Assembly (NCBI RefSeq): GCF_022539315.1
Contig: NC_066329.1
Location: 6,857,072-6,921,071, forward strand
Direction of reading: 5' to 3'
Length of the DNA stretch: 64,000 bases
Source of the DNA: Serinus canaria
Lineage: Eukaryota; Chordata; Aves; Passeriformes; Fringillidae
Shown here one piece after another: positions 37,401 through 52,634 of this stretch (position 1 is the first letter of the stretch; each line of letters opens with the position of its first letter). The notes beneath the pieces were generated by a model that saw only the letters and a program-made list of their open reading frames with translations, was not told the DNA's origin and ran no database searches. The translations under genes were made by a program, and so were the position numbers.

Positions 37401-40400
37401 ATTTATTAAGGATGAACTGAAGGCAGAAGTTCACATAAGAGAAAAAGTAAGGCCTCTACTCAGTCATGCACATGGAACAGTGTGACATTAGCACAGATTA
37501 GGATCACTAATATAAATTGCTTCAATAAAGAAAAGGGAAAATTAAAGGTGAATTACTGTAGTAATCTAAACAGAAAAACAATTGCCAAGGAAAGATATAA
37601 ATAGCATCCAAAATTGCTGCTCTAAGAATGTAAAACAGATGGGTAGGGAGAATATCTAGGGATGGAGGAAATCAATCATTTGCAGTTGATATAGATGAGA
37701 GCTTAGTAACCTTTCCTGGCCAACTGGGAATTCACACAAAAAAGCAGGGATAGCTTAATGAAGAAGGAAATATGAAGAATATTTCTATTCCAAGTCCCAG
37801 AACTCTTACAAGCTTCATGCTTCATTCTAATGCATTCAGGCTACTGGGCAGTCATTTCACTCAGGCTATTTAAAGATACACCAACATATTCAAACACTAA
37901 GCTACAGGTCTCTCAATTCCCAGGACAAACAAGAGCAGCTAAAGCATGCACTGCTAAATTTCCAGAAGTGGGTGTTCCCACACTCACATAAAAGTTCTGT
38001 AAGCATCTATAATCTTATATTAATTGAAGCATCTTAACACAAACATTTATTAACAGAGTTTGTTGGTGTTTTCAGTGCATATGTTTAACAATCGAAGAAT
38101 TGTAACTGTTTGTTTGGTTTAATCTGGTCTTTAACCACTGAAAGAGTTCAGCCTCTCTTTTAAGAGGATTAAAACATGAAAGCAGCAGGAATTTGGTTAT
38201 CCAGGCACTTCTGAAGCAAAATTATTTGCTTTGTCACACTGCTTCCTTTTTTATGGTGACTTCTCTCATCTTTTTCATGTCTTACTGTAGCTCTTCTGAT
38301 ATAGAAAATTTATTACAAATCTACTGTAAAGAAGTTGAATCAATTATTTAGACCTATATTTAAAAAATAAACTCCTTGTTTTGTATTTATCTTTAGGCAA
38401 ATTAAGGGGGATTACAGAAAAACTTATTCCTTAAATTCTAACATCTTGCTAATTTCAAGCAACTTCTTGTTTTTCTAAGAAATATTGGGAAGATGTGCTA
38501 CAGAAAACCTAACCAAGAAAGAGTGTTGGGATTCTGAGACAGACAAGCCAGTACTTAAAATAGGTGGGAGAGAAAACTCAGATCACTAGAAATTTGACAA
38601 GTACAATAAACTGCCTAATCTTTCAGTGACAGCTTGACCTCAGAGTCCCAAATTCTGCATTTTTCTCCCACTGGAGACACAAACAAGAGAGCAAAGGTTT
38701 TTGAAAGGCCAAATTAAGCAGTGTAGTACTGAGGAGAAGAGCACATGCTAGAAAGCCTGGCAGTGAAACACGCTGACACCAAATACATTTGTGGGCAGGA
38801 AGAACACGGAAACACTGGCAAGGAAAGGCACTCAGGAGAGCCACATTTACACTGTGAACAGAACAGCAGTGCCACGTGTGAACTGGCACTGGCAGCGTGT
38901 GCCAAGGTGTGACCCTGGAGAACTGTCCCAGCTCTGTCCAGAGAGCCTCAATCGCTGCACTAATCCCTCCTGCTGGATGGGCTTTATGGGGCTGCTGTGG
39001 TACTTGCCAGGACAAATATCTGAATAGATGAATAGCAATGGACTAATTCATGTTAAATGATAATTCTGATATGTGATTTAGTGAGACAGAACTGTCTCTG
39101 TGGCTAGACAGAGGGAAAACAAGAAGGAAAAAAACACATGCCAGCAAACAAACAAGGAAAATAAGGTGAACAGTGAAGAAAGCACACACTGAGTCTGTCC
39201 TATGGAGCCACTGCTGGTCAGGAAAGGGAACAGGTAATTACTAGAAGAGAAATAAACAGGAAAACAATTCACATACATTTGCTCCATGCTACAGTTCCTG
39301 CTCTTCATGTTGATAGAAGGATTAATGCATTCCTGGTAAGAATAGTAAGCGTGGAACTGCATTGCTTTAAAAATTTATGTATTTATCAGTATAGATTTGA
39401 CACACTTGTTGAATCTGTTTTTCAGTACCATATAACCTTTCCCTTTTTGCTCATAATAACCACAGAAATGAGAACAACTGAGGTCAGAGAAGTACCAGTG
39501 GCATAGCATTTGGAGCTGTGGATGCACAGTGCCACACTGGGACCTCTCTGAGCTCAGACGTACTTGAGATCTCACACCTTGCAGAACATTTCAGCTGAGC
39601 ACTCTGCTCACTGCAGCTCAGGCTCAGGGAGTGGAGAAGCAGAACAGGGACTAACACAACATGAGAAAGCACAAAGCAGTAAAAAGCTGACAGATCTAAT
39701 TTTAGTTTTGCCAGCCTGGACAGCATCCTCGCAACAAGCACCAAGTGCGATAAAACTGATGAACAGGACCGACCGCCAGAAACACAGAAGCAGCAGCTCC
39801 ATCACACAAGTCTTATGTGCATCTTAAATATTTATAATGTGCAGGTTTAAGAGACAGAATCTGGCTGCACATCTGTTCTTTCAATCCAAAGGGCTGCCAT
39901 GGGATGGGAGCAGCCAAGCAACTGCAGACCCTGCAGTCCCGACACTCATGTGGGGCTGTGCCAGCTCCAGCCCCTCAGGGCTGGGGCACACAACGAAGGT
40001 TCAGCTGCCAAACTTCTGCCCTCTCATTTCATTATTCCTCTTGAATGATTCAGCAATGTCTCTGGTTTCTGTGGCACCAAAAATGCAGCTAAGGATTGGT
40101 GATGCCAAAAACACCAGCCTCAAAAAACCCTCAGCTTGACTAGTTAATAGAGAGAGGAAATGTATTTTATACAACTACCTTGGAAACAAGCAAGATATTT
40201 TGATTTTAAATCACAACAGTGTCACAGGCATTAGGTGCTTCTCAGATCTCAAAACACACAGAAATGAAATGGATCCTATGAATACAGTATCAGATATAAT
40301 GACACCCTATCAGACTTGCAAAACTGCACAAAAAATTCCCTTTCTGAGACTTGCTAGAAAAATTGCAATGAACTAACAAGTAATGATATACTTTACATTA

Positions 40401-42148
40401 AAAAATGTAATCACCCTGAGTAGTCTGAAGAAAAAAGCTTCTATATATTAAGCTGCTCATATAATGCTAATAAATCTCCAAGATAATATAAAATAAGCTG
40501 CCATTCCCTCTAGGCCTCATCCGAGTCCTACTGTTCTTCTCCCTTAGAAAGGGAGATGGACTTTTCCATGCATCCAGAGGCCATCCAGACACTGAAAGAA
40601 AGCATGTAGCAAATATACCATCCACTGAAAACCTGTTATTAACCTACTTTTATTAACAATACCAGAGTTTTAATTACATAAAGGGAACTCTATGGTTTTA
40701 AATAATATTTTTTCATCCAGCAAAGTGCCCATAAATTTTTGGAAATTTTGGTAAAGCCATTAGCATATATTTTCAAGAGCTGGTATATGCATAACCTTAT
40801 TATTAAAAACTCTAGCAGGCTCTCTCACTGTTAACCACACTCAGTCCTACATGAAGGCAACAGGAAATTAGATTGTGGAAGAACTACGTAATTTCACTCT
40901 ACATGTTAATTAAAAGAAATCACTAAAGCCAAAGAAGTTTAAATCAATGAGGGAATAAAAGTCCACATTTAGGTGAGATCTAAATCCAAGGCTAAGGCCA
41001 CAATAAATCTTAACATTACTCAGCCACGTTCACTGATGCTGAGACCTACAAATTGCAGCGTCTTTGCTGCTGAAAGTCACAATCCACCATTCTTTTAAGG
41101 AAAAGTCTTTTAGGAATATGACTGAGCTTTCATTAGGTCTCTGAGAAGCACAGTTTTGAAGGGCATATTTTAATTGTATGTGTGTCAATCATAAACCCAT
41201 CCAATTGTCATGGAAACAGACAATCATGAGGAGTCAAATTATTAACTTGAAACAGCTGAAACAAAAGTTTTATGGCTGCAATTGACTGAAACTCTCTGGT
41301 TTGCATATATTAAGCTGAATGGAATTACAGTAATGGCCATGCTGCTGGACACAGTGCTCTGTCAAGACTTTAAACAGATTTAGTACTTAAATTCTTTGCA
41401 GAAAACATGCATTATTCTGATTGTAGTTAAGCTAGAGCTATCAGGAGAACGCTTGGTCCTTAATATCTGTAATGACATAATCATGCAAAAGGAAATTATT
41501 CAGACTGACTGACTGTGAGCTCAGTTTCAGGAGATGGCTGTTGAAACGAGTAGATAGAATTAATTATACTAATTTACATGCATATGTAACCTGGATACAA
41601 TAGAGACACCACAGAGAACTCTAGCATTTCTTTCTACATCTTCATTTCTCAGAAGAAGAGGAATGTGAAGAATGTGCAGTAACATTTAGATATGTCTAAA
41701 GGGTGGCATTTGCCCCTCTCCCAAGTGTTAAGCAAAGAAGAAAGAAAACTGTACAATAGAGAAGCTTTGGCAGGGCCAACCAGCATTTCCAGATGCCAGC
41801 TCTACCAGACTGAAAGCAGGAGTTCTATCAGCAGCCTTTAATCCCCTGCTGAAATCAGTCACTCCCACCAGAAACAGAACCAAGTGATCGGACATCGCGT
41901 ACCATTCCAAACTGACAATTCAGAAAATTAATTCATTGAATTATTTGTCTCAGTCCTCTCCATAACCTACACAGCCTACTGTCAGCAAAGTCAACTCTGA
42001 AGTTTCAAATCCCTGAGAAAACTCAAAATACTGTCTGATGTCCAAAAAAGTATAAAAAGATGCTGAAAACACAGAAAGTAGAATAAATTTTATAATTCCA
42101 TTCATCAGTAACAACTTAATGAAACATCACTATAAACATCATAATGCA

Positions 42149-42188
42149 AATATTTTACATTTATAGAGAATATTTTACATTTACAGAG
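42149..42188. repeat. 20-bp tandem duplication
   Basis: Two adjacent copies of AATATTTTACATTTAYAGAG occur at 42149-42168 and 42169-42188, differing by one base (T/C). It is a recent-looking local duplication. Confidence 0.95.
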
Positions 42189-43312
42189 ATTTTCAACTTG
42201 AAACTTCAATGTATTTTCCAAGAGAAGTAGTGTTAGCAGCAGTAATTGCTATTGGAGACACACCATGATGTATCCAAGGAAAATATACAGCAAAACCTGG
42301 AATTAAAAGGAATTTTTTACTTTCATAACCCTATTCTAATTCTTTGATCACTATGCTGACTCCTAAGAACAGGGAAGCTCAAAAGGAACCAAAAAAATTC
42401 CATTAATCCAAACCTGTAGATAACAGCACACATTTCCAGATGCAGTTATTACTTCTGCACACATGAATTGGTGTGTTCAAACATCTTTTGAAGCAATTTT
42501 CAGAGTATCTGTGAAAATTTATTAACTTTAGTGCTCATTAGCTGTAGTCTGGCTGTATGTGAGTGCCCAGAGCCTGCAGTGGTGCCCGAGCAGCCAAACT
42601 GCAGCTGGAGGTTTAAATTTCTAGATTTCCAGCACAACTATGGTAGATCAACACAAAGGCTCACACACATTAATGGGTACACCACAAATTACAAGGGTGC
42701 TGCTGAAATTTTATGTCATTTTATGAGAAGAACAGATTGTTTTCATGTAGTTTCTATGTAACTTTAAACTCAGCTGTTTCATTTCACTGTATATAATATT
42801 TTTTAATTTATAGAAATTTCTATTTTATTACAGAAATTAAAAAGATCACATCAGAGCATTTGCTATAAAACTGGACACCTTTAATTAGCTATAAAATACT
42901 TAAGACTGCAGAAAGTCCTCAGGCTTAATCTGGGAAATTGGGAGTAAAAGAAAAGGATGAAGAATTTATTTGTTAGGAAAAAATCTAACACATCCACATG
43001 TAACTACAATAAATACTTAACCCAGGACAGAAACCAGAATAGATAGGATTGTGGGTATTGGTTTGGGATGGGGGGTGGTGCTCCTTCAGCTTTTCTTGGT
43101 TTGAGATTTGGCTGGGGTTTTTTTAAATAGTGTCAGAGCAGTTTCCTTCCTGTCTTGGAAACACAGAGAGATAAGAATAGAGCAAATGGATGAGCAAGAG
43201 TCTGATATGTTGCTCCCCACAATCAAGGCAGGCACAGTATTTCCCATCTGTGATGGACCACCAGTCCTTCATGCCACAATTTACAGTCAGTCTCAAGAAA
43301 AATGACCCCTTC

Positions 43313-43342
43313 TGTGTATGTGTGTGTGTGTGTGTGTGTGTG
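43313..43342. repeat. (TG)n microsatellite
   Basis: Thirty bases of TG repeat with one A interruption near its left end (TGTGTATG). Its presence creates repetitive Thr-His or Cys-Val tracts in spurious overlapping reading frames. Confidence 0.95.
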
Positions 43343-45650
43343 CCCACTGTGCCCACAAAGGTTTGATGGCAAGAGCAGCAGGGACGGACAACTACCCACA
43401 TCCATCAACAACTCAGTTACTGCAGGAGTATCAGATACAGTCCAATGTTTGGACAGTGTTTGGAGAACAAGCAATCAAGACTGTCAAGCTGTACCTGAAA
43501 CTGTGGGACTCTTGAAAACCACAGATGAACAGAAAAAAATGAAACCAATTTCAGGGGTATAGAAATGCTTTTTAGGTTTTAGAGAAAAATATCACCAAGT
43601 GAATATTTATTCATGTTCTATTTCCATTTCATAAAAGACTTAGGAATTACATCAAATTAGGTAATCTGGGTGCAGTGTTCATCTTGAATAGTATCTAGTA
43701 CCTAGTCACAGCCATGAAATTTTATTCCCTTGCCATAAATCAAAGTTCTTATGTTTATTCTAACATTGCATAACCTTCACATTATTCCTTCTCAATATTG
43801 AGCTGCTCTTCTGATTCCAATCAGAAAGATCTGAAAAAAATCAGACTGTTAAAAAATCCTCTTTATCCAGAAACACATGAACAAAACTAAAAATGTCACT
43901 CTAAGTGCTGTGCTTTCAATTCAGATTATTATATCAATTTATTCAGAATCACTTACCATCAGTGCTCTTGGACTTAAACTTCTCCACCCCTTACTAAAAA
44001 AGTGCCCAGGACACAGGTACTAGTGAAGATTCTTGTTACACAGAGAACTATTCCCCCTTATACATCAAATTCATAAATAAATGCATAGGTTGTGTCAGAA
44101 TTTCCTTTGAAGAACAAAGCTATGACAGCTAACATGCTCTATTAAATAATGAGAAAGGAATGGATGCACTGCACCCTGTACTCATGCTGTTAGCCCCTAC
44201 TGGAGCTGGGAAATCTGGCCCCGAGTGCTACTGCCCTGAAGCCATGGTTTGGGGGGTGTGAAATTTCATGCCACAATATCTAAAAATATGTAGAAGCTGG
44301 ATCGAGTTCAACATCAGCACAAGTCTACTAAGTATAAGACTGGCCTTAAATATTTCAGCTATTCCAGCACTGCGGACTCCTACCCCTAACAGTGCCAAAG
44401 AAAAGCATGGAGATGAACTTACAGCAGTGCTTTGGTGGATAGAGTTCCATCCAGAAGGGATGGGGGCTGCCATCCTGGATAAGGAATCCAGATGCTCTAC
44501 TGCAGCAGAACAGGGACAGCACAGCCTCAGTAGCACAGGACTGCACAGGAAGAGTTCTCTGAACTCCTTGCAACCCCATGCAATACAGTGGTTTGCTCTT
44601 AGACCTCTGAACCTGGAATCTTTCAGTCAAGAGAGGGCTTTCTCCTACATTTTACTATGATGTAATCTAAAACAACTATTTACTTTTGTTTGTTTTTTAC
44701 CAGCTAAGACACTCATATTTACAATATTTTGTACCTCTGCTGCATCGCCTAAACTGTCTGTTTTGTCTGCAACCCACTTCTGATAATTTGTTCTGGGTGG
44801 TCTTCAAGACATGAACTAAATTGGTGCACTGCACCTGTTTTTTCAATGCATGTAATGATTTCCATCCATCTTTGGTATTGTTCAAGATATAGTGGACCAA
44901 AAAGGTAAAAACTGGTTTTGAGAACTTCTGTTCCATTTCTGCTTGTCATTTAAAAATTTGCTTGCTATTTATTCTGACTCTTTAAAATGTCAGTACTTGA
45001 GAAATTTCATGCAACAGTCCTTGCAAAATCTGGTTTGATAGACAGTACTTTGAAGATAAAACCCAGACAGATATTTTTTAACCACTAGAATTGTCTAGTA
45101 GTGAATTTCTGCTGCTACAGAAAGAAGCAGCAAATGCCTGAAGCAGAATTTCACTTGTTTGGATTGTTTACTAGAGAGATTTAATTGACACACCAGCAGG
45201 TTATTTTGCTGATCTCCCTGCCTGTACTCTGGTTCTGCTTACAGATGAATCAATGATGTTGAAATCTTGTTACCTGCCTCTGTGGCTTCAAAACATCTGA
45301 CTGTGCAAATTACTATTTTTATCCCTTTTCATTTGATAGGCTAGCTCTGTTATGCCCAAAAATGTCATAAGGAGATATTATCTCCTCTTTTAGCAATTCA
45401 GTACACCTTATAATTAAGAAATATTTATTAATATTCCTGTATCTGTCAGGCCATTAACTCCACACAACACAAATGAAATTACATCTCCCTGGAACCCTGC
45501 ACAGATAAAGCAGGATCAAGATTAAAAACTCTTGCAACTGATCTTAAGGCTTCTTTTTATGGTGGTCACTCTTCACTGTGAGGGCAAACTGTCACAATGA
45601 ATGTTACCTGTAAGAGCAAGTAACCTACCTGAATGACTGGGAAAATGCCA

Positions 45651-45698
45651 GGGTTTTTTGTTTTGGGATTTTTTTGGGGTTTTTTTTGGGGGGGGGAG
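45651..45698. repeat. G-run/T-run low-complexity tract
   Basis: The plus strand alternates runs of G (3, 3, 4, then about 9) with T-rich spacers. This skewed tract gives a lysine/proline-rich spurious frame on the minus strand and has quadruplex-forming potential, though with long loops. Confidence 0.85.
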
Positions 45699-48600
45699 CT
45701 AATGTCTGAATTTGCTCCAGCTTTGGAGTTACCCTCAAGTGTCTGGCAGCAGCAGGTCAGGGGTGGAGACATCACCTCCCCTGGCTAACACGTGCCCTCT
45801 CCTGGCAAATCCAAGCAACATTCTGTCTCCTCCTGAGCCTCCTGTGGGATAAAATGCTTTTCTGTGCTCAGAATGGTGCAAGTCTGTTCGAATCCAACTA
45901 TGAATTCTGATAAATACACAGAACCAGTACCTTTGGCTTGAGTCAGGATGTAATGTATTAGCAGAACAACCTGTGTTGGGACTAACCAGGAAGGAGTGTC
46001 TTTGAGGTTTCTAAGATTTCTTTGAAGATTAAAGCAGAGACTTTAGCAGAGATAGAAGCAAAGATTTCTAAAGAACTCTAAAACTGAAAGTGCAAAGGAA
46101 ATGGTAGAATATGAAACACACCTTTCAAGTGTAGCAGGAAAAAAATATTTATTTCTCTACTGGTTTAACTGCTTTGCAATATTTTAAGACTATACTTTCT
46201 TCCTTCAGGTGCAGAAACTCTAAAGACATGACTTCTACCTACCACAGTTCCTTAGCACATCTTACACAACCTCGAGCATACTGCAGTCCCTCCTGTCTCC
46301 CTTCTCCTGCATCCCTTCTGCACTGTCCCAAGGACACTGCCCATGTTTGCACATTTCCCCATATGTCTACAGCAAGTAAACATAAATGGGAAATGCATGC
46401 CCTCCTGCAGAGGGATGTGCTGCTCTGAGATGGGCAGAAGAACTGGTTCCTGGCAGACACTGGACAGTGTTCACTCAGCTCACACTGAGTGCCACTGGCA
46501 ACAACAGGAATGCTTCACTAGGAGCATCTCAAGTGTTGCTGCTTCTTCCAACCAGCACACTTCTTGTTCACTGTCTGGTCTTTCCTCCCTTTACTTCCAC
46601 AGAGAACCAGAACTAACTCAGTAACATTTCAGTTGAAGATTTCTTGCTCCAGACTGTTCTCTGGCTCTGTACCACCCATCCATTTACCCAAATCATTGGG
46701 GGGATTAAAATCCTTTACCCAGCTTATTTTCTCCAAGGAAAAATTAACATGACAGAATTTTTCTTGCCTTATCTGTTCCTCATTGATGCAGAGCTCTATG
46801 GCTAAAATGCTCATCAGTATCAAAAGCCTGGGCATGACTGAACTTTAAAAAAGCTAAACACCAACTGGTTTGATTTATAGACCCAGGAGACAAAGTCAAT
46901 TACAAAAGAGTAAATTAAAATTAATTTTCTATTCAGAACTGTCTTTAAAATGTGCCACATAGCCTGAAAAATATGAGAGTTAGTATTAAGTAGATTGCAT
47001 AATTGCTTCTGCTGGGCAAAATGGCTTCAAATTCCACCTTCATAGTTGTCACATATCCAGAACATACCAGAAGATCCATCCTGGCAAGGCAAAATCTAAG
47101 AAATTTTCCCTCCATGCTACTCCACTGAGTTTTGTGGAATTGGACAAGCACTGAATGTAGACCATCTCAAGCTGTACCAGCCTGATGGTATCTCTGTAAC
47201 TGGACTGAGTCTCTCTGGCATCTGTTTGGGAAGCACAGCATAAGGCAAGTTCATCAGTTCAAACCTCATAAAGGGATGGTGCAGATGCACTTCAGAGCAG
47301 ATAGTGCAGACTTTATTTTCCATTTGAGAACTTTGCATCTTTTAGGTAATGCACATAAATAAATACAGAACATTAGCATAACAGCTTAAGAGATGCAACC
47401 TGGGATATTTTAAGCTTCATAAGAGTTTGCAGTTTTATGACAGCATTAAAATGCTCTTTGATTCAGCTGCAGGTTAACACACGGTGCCCCATTTTCATTT
47501 CTGTGATAGCTGGATGTTAAGTTCATGTGGCACACGCAGCAGAAGGGAAGCAGCCAAGGATGAGTAACCCCTGGCAGGCACCAGGCAGGGCTGCACGCCT
47601 GGCAAGGCTCCCAGCAGTGGAGCAGCTCGGGAAGAGGCGGCTGTCAGTCCTGCCACAGGTATCCGGCCCTCAGCACTCACCCCAGTCCCCACATCACAAA
47701 CAACAAATTCACTTCCAGAACTAAATTGTCTCGTAAACTCTTGTCATTCAATATTGTAATTGTATTTCTGTGGCTTAGATTGTGGTAACTGGGAATGAAG
47801 CAAGCAGGAAGTGAAGGCTAATTGTGAAAAGTTAAACTCCCTTTTATACTGAAATCATTTTGTTATGAATAAGAGACCTAGAAAAGAAGGACAGCTATTG
47901 ATGAGCCAGTGACAGAATAAAAACTTCATCAATTGCTGAGGTTATTTAGTGCGTCAGTACTGAAAAATTTGAAAGCTTCTAATTTTGTTCTTCACAAAAG
48001 AAGCTCCCTGCTGTTAACAACTTCACAATGAATTTTCAGCATTCAACTTCAAATCAGAATCAGTACTAGAGTTTAATACTTCTCTCTTATGTACTAAATC
48101 AAACACAAAGCTCAAATTCTGGACAAAAAGCATTACCAGCTATTTACAGTTTAGGCAATTTCTTTGTATAGATAACAAATTAATCTACATGTCTCAATCC
48201 AGCAACTGAAGTCTGATTACAGGAATATCTTAAATATTAGTTTACATACTCAGTGGAGTTCTGCTCCAAACAGCACTTACATCAATCTAAATAAAGTATC
48301 CAGTACACAGATACTATTTTCAGTGCCTTTTGCTTCTGTTTTAGTAGGTGTAATGAGAACAGTGGGCACAATGATATTTAAACAGAAAAAAGTACAGCTT
48401 GGTTTCTGCAGTGACACCGAATGCAATCAATCTGCTAACACCTGACACCCAGTAAGCTCACAGTATCCATAAAAAGTATTACTATGTGTATGTGTTAGAA
48501 ACATCCATATTCTTGGCTCCTTTCTCTCCTGTAAAGCAGGAGAGTGGAATTGCTCTCCTGAGACTCATAAACAGATTTTGATTTCATCCAGGAAAACTTT

Positions 48601-51600
48601 CATCTTTCTCTTTGCAACAAAAAAAGTTTTTCCACCTCAACTTCTTTGCAGCTTCAATAAACCAGTATGATCCATGGCTTTGTGGATAGAGCAGCAAGTT
48701 CACATCACTAGACACAAAATACTACAACCCCACAGCAAAAACGATTTTCTGAGAGCTGTTTACAGCTTGTAAGACAAAAGAAATTAAGATACATTTATAT
48801 TAAACAAGTGTAGCCTTCCCTTCTTTATTATGGGTTCTATAAAACATACTTTATTTCCCTCCATATATCCTAACCTTATGTATAACGGCAGTTTCATAAG
48901 CCCTGACTCAAAGAGAATAACTTCTGCTGGCCAAAGAAATCAGCCCTGCCTATGGTCTGGGAGATTTGCCAAGGAAAAACAAGCTCCATGGTAAAGGTCA
49001 TTAGGAATGAGAGAGATTCTTTACGCTGTGCTGAGTACAGAGACTAAGCCACTTCTTCTGGTAGGAAGTGTGCAGGTAGGGGATGAGCAAACAGTAGTTC
49101 CAGACTCTTCCACTCCTGCTTTTCTAAGTACAATCAGGGAGCCATCCATTTTGACCTGCTTTCCTTTTGGTTTTGATGTCATGCACTACAAACCCTAGCA
49201 TTATGCTTACTGGGACAAATCTATTGTCCTGTGCTAGAAATCCTCTCTAATAGTGTGGGGGATGCTGGCAGTAAGGGCAGTAAGTCACTTGGCTGCTGTT
49301 ATCATCAATCAAGCATGAAGGCTCTGCTATTCTGCAGCCTGAATTCTTTAACTGATTAGTCATACAGGCCAACTGTATGGCAGAATTGCCTCCCAACTCC
49401 CATCACAGAACTCCTCCATTTGGAGTATTAAAACCCGGCTGATGAGGTCAGTGTTGCATGACACAGAGGAAAGGGAGGAAGAACAGCAGCAGAGGACAGA
49501 GGAAGAGATACAATCCCCTTATCACTACAGATCTTCATGCCCCAAAAGGAAGTGAGTGAAAGCTTGAAAATCAATTCAAAAGTAAATAAAGCACAAGAGG
49601 CCAGCAAGGCAAGCACCAGAAAGCTATTTTAAGGTTCAGAGTGAATTAAACATGCAAAGAAATTAAGCATAGCAAGGAAACAATCATACTGCAGAATTAG
49701 CATTTCTTCTGTTTTTTAGACAACTAAGAAAGGTATTTCAGAAGAAGAGTATCAGTAACATAATTAAGTTGCATTTGCTTTTTGCTGTGCTCAGGGAGGT
49801 TTTCTATTTCAATAGCCCTCATAAGAACAAGAAATGGACCCCTTAAATAACATTCCCTTGTTATTTTCTCTTTCACATTCTGTACTGTTCCCCATAGAGA
49901 CCTTATGTCAAAGGTGGCCTCTTTTGACTTTGTAGGAAAGTAACTACTCAGCTGTTTCTCCCATCCAAGAAAAAGAAAAACACCTTGCTCAAGAATCCCA
50001 TTTCTAGACTGTAATCTACTTCACTTTTCTCAAACACCCCTATACATGCCCACATGCCTGCTTGCCAGGAAAGCATTAATTCAGAGATTTGACAAAGAGC
50101 TATCAATATTTTAGCCCCAAATCACTCTTCTTTCTGCTTCTTTGAACTACACAAATCTACTTTATATGCTCATGCAGTTTCTCTTGCATATTTCTTTTTC
50201 TGCTGGAAGTCACACTTGCTTACAAAAACATTTGCACGTAACTAATTCCAATTTTATCACAGCCAACAACTTAATCTAAAAGGATAAGCATTTACCATAA
50301 TGATCTCCACACTATACAGCAGACAGGCACTAAAATAAGATGCTTTAACCATAAATGTCTACCTTTGGATGAATGTCTTCCATCTTACAGTTTTGCCAAG
50401 AAAACTTTTTTTATTTAGAAAATTATCTTAAAAGCTAAGTTACCAACCCAGAGATGTTTCTGTTTCCCTTTTTCCAGCACCCAGCACCACTCTCCTGTTT
50501 TAGAGCTTTCATATACTCTGGAGGTCCGTGTCACTGGTCCATAAACAGCTGCACCCTAAGTGACTCTCACACAGATTTTTGTCTCCAGTGCAGCATAGAG
50601 AGAGCCAGATATTATACACTATACCAAGGGTCTCTTCTGCTGTTTAAAATATTCCATTCTCACCATACCTGCTGGTTTCAATATTCAGAAGTTAAAGCAC
50701 TGCTGAGCAGGCACCCAGTGGGATTTCAGAGCAGAATGTAAAGAGGAATTACTTGGAAAAAAATAATCCTGCAATGATGGAGTCCTGCAGTTAGAAAATG
50801 CTCCAGTTGCAAAGCCCTCTCCCACCAAATGCTGGGGATATGAAACAAGGAAAAACAGATGTGCCTGCCCTGCCATGCTCATCAGATAAACCTACAAAAT
50901 ACACCTTCCCAGAGTTGCCTGCAGTATGTGCCACATAAATAAAAACTAATCTAAGTACAATCACAATGCAAGACAAATAAAATAAGCACACTGTGTATGT
51001 GGATATTCTCTACCAGATTGCTCTGCTGTCCTCTATCAGACATTGATACATATAAAAACAATACCAAAGCAGAAAGAGGAATATTTTGTATTTTATATTC
51101 TTTATAACAGAAGCTGGCTTTTTAAAATTTAGTATGCACCCACAGAGACTTAACCACAGCTGGATTCTTCTCTAGTGAGTTTCTTGGGAAAGGACTGACT
51201 TAATTTTCCTCATTTGTACTGTGCCAAGCACAGTACGGTCTTAGTCCCAGTTGGGGCCTGCAGGCACTGTTACAACTGAGTCACCAAACAAGCAGGGTGA
51301 TGTGCTCAATGCAAAATTCCTCAGTTTTAGTGGGAAGCTTGAAAGATGTGAGGATAAAGCACCACACCAGTGGTAAACATGCCTCGATTGTACTTTTAAA
51401 ATAGCTGCTTACTCCTGGTTTTTATTGCTTACTCCTCCATTCCGTCTCTTGCTTCTGTTACTACCTCTACCTGGGGACATAGTTTACATTTATTATTTGT
51501 TCCAGGAGGTGCTTAGCTTTCCCTAAGAACAGCATTTAAGGAGAACTATGTACAGCAGTGGGACAAATGGTTAAAATGGTCCTTTTTCTTTTTTTTTTCC

Positions 51601-52634
51601 CCCAGCATTCCTGAATAAATAGGCTGAAACATTTATTTTTCAGCCACTAATGACAGGATAAGTGTCAGACATAACTCAAAAAAGTTCTAGTAGAGCTCTC
51701 TGCAGCTTAAATGTTAAATTTATTCATATTTGATTCCACCCTCAGAAAGCCAGTTCTCCTCTGTCTTTCATTGTTTATATTAGATATAGTGAATCATGGA
51801 AATAAAGTGACATGAAACCACATTTACACTAAAGAAATCATCCCACATCTTTTCAGATTCTCTTTTCTGCTATTTCCGTACCATGCCTCCTATTGAGTCT
51901 GTGAGATTGATTACCCAAGCAAGGGCTAAGCATTTATTCTTGACTCCAGTTATTTAGCTGCTCCCATTCTCATCTTAGCAGGCCAATTTAGAGGAAACAG
52001 ATGCATTATCCATCAGTTCCAGAATCTGAATGAGCATATACAGGACTGTCTGCCTGACCTGTGCCTTACAAACAACAAAGTGACAGTAATGCTAAGCAAA
52101 GATAATGATGTGAAAGTACCATTAGGTGCCTTTGCTGTGTGTGTGTGAGCTGTGGTACCCTACAAGAGATGGCTCTCCCTGAATGGAACAGGGCAAGGGC
52201 AATCAAATGCCTGACTTCAGCACCTCTGACACTATGAATGCAGGCCAGCACATCCTCCTAAAACTGAACTGGTGTATTTAAGGTATTTGGTTGGCCACAC
52301 ACTATCAGAAAGAACATATCCTATTGGAGGGGACACCCTCTATAGCCTGGTCAATATGCAGTGGGAAGAACCCCAATTTACACCCACAAGAATGATCCTA
52401 CCAACTATTACTGCTACATTTCAACACTGAACATATTTAAGTCAGCATTTTATGTCAGCCACAGAGAGTGTGAGGGCTCAGTATGTGAAGATGGGGGTTT
52501 CCTTACTGTTTAGCTCCAGCTAAAAGGGGAGTTTATGGTTTATGACTGAGTGGAACCTGACAAAGCTTCAAACTACTCACATACGTCCAGTCTTACAAGG
52601 ATGTCATAAAAGGTTTAAAGACATTGCTTTAAAG

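Larger units (their letters stand above)
31253..52634. other. ARVCF: Probable ARVCF 5' UTR intron, middle part
   Basis: About 21 kb of AT-rich sequence with no recognisable exon, RNA gene or long mobile element. Visible structure is limited to a 17-base T run (31384-31400), a 20-bp tandem duplication (42149-42188), a (TG)n microsatellite (43313-43342) and a G/T-run tract (45651-45698). Non-coding ARVCF first exons could be hidden here but cannot be identified without transcript data. Confidence 0.55.

Noticed and set aside
43123..43474. Thr-His-rich reading frames around the (TG)n repeat
   Set aside because: They are translations of a dinucleotide microsatellite and its flanks, not genes.
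45885..45895. TGTTCGAATCC resembling a tRNA B box
   Set aside because: There is no A box at a suitable distance upstream, and the flanks do not form a T-arm or acceptor stem.
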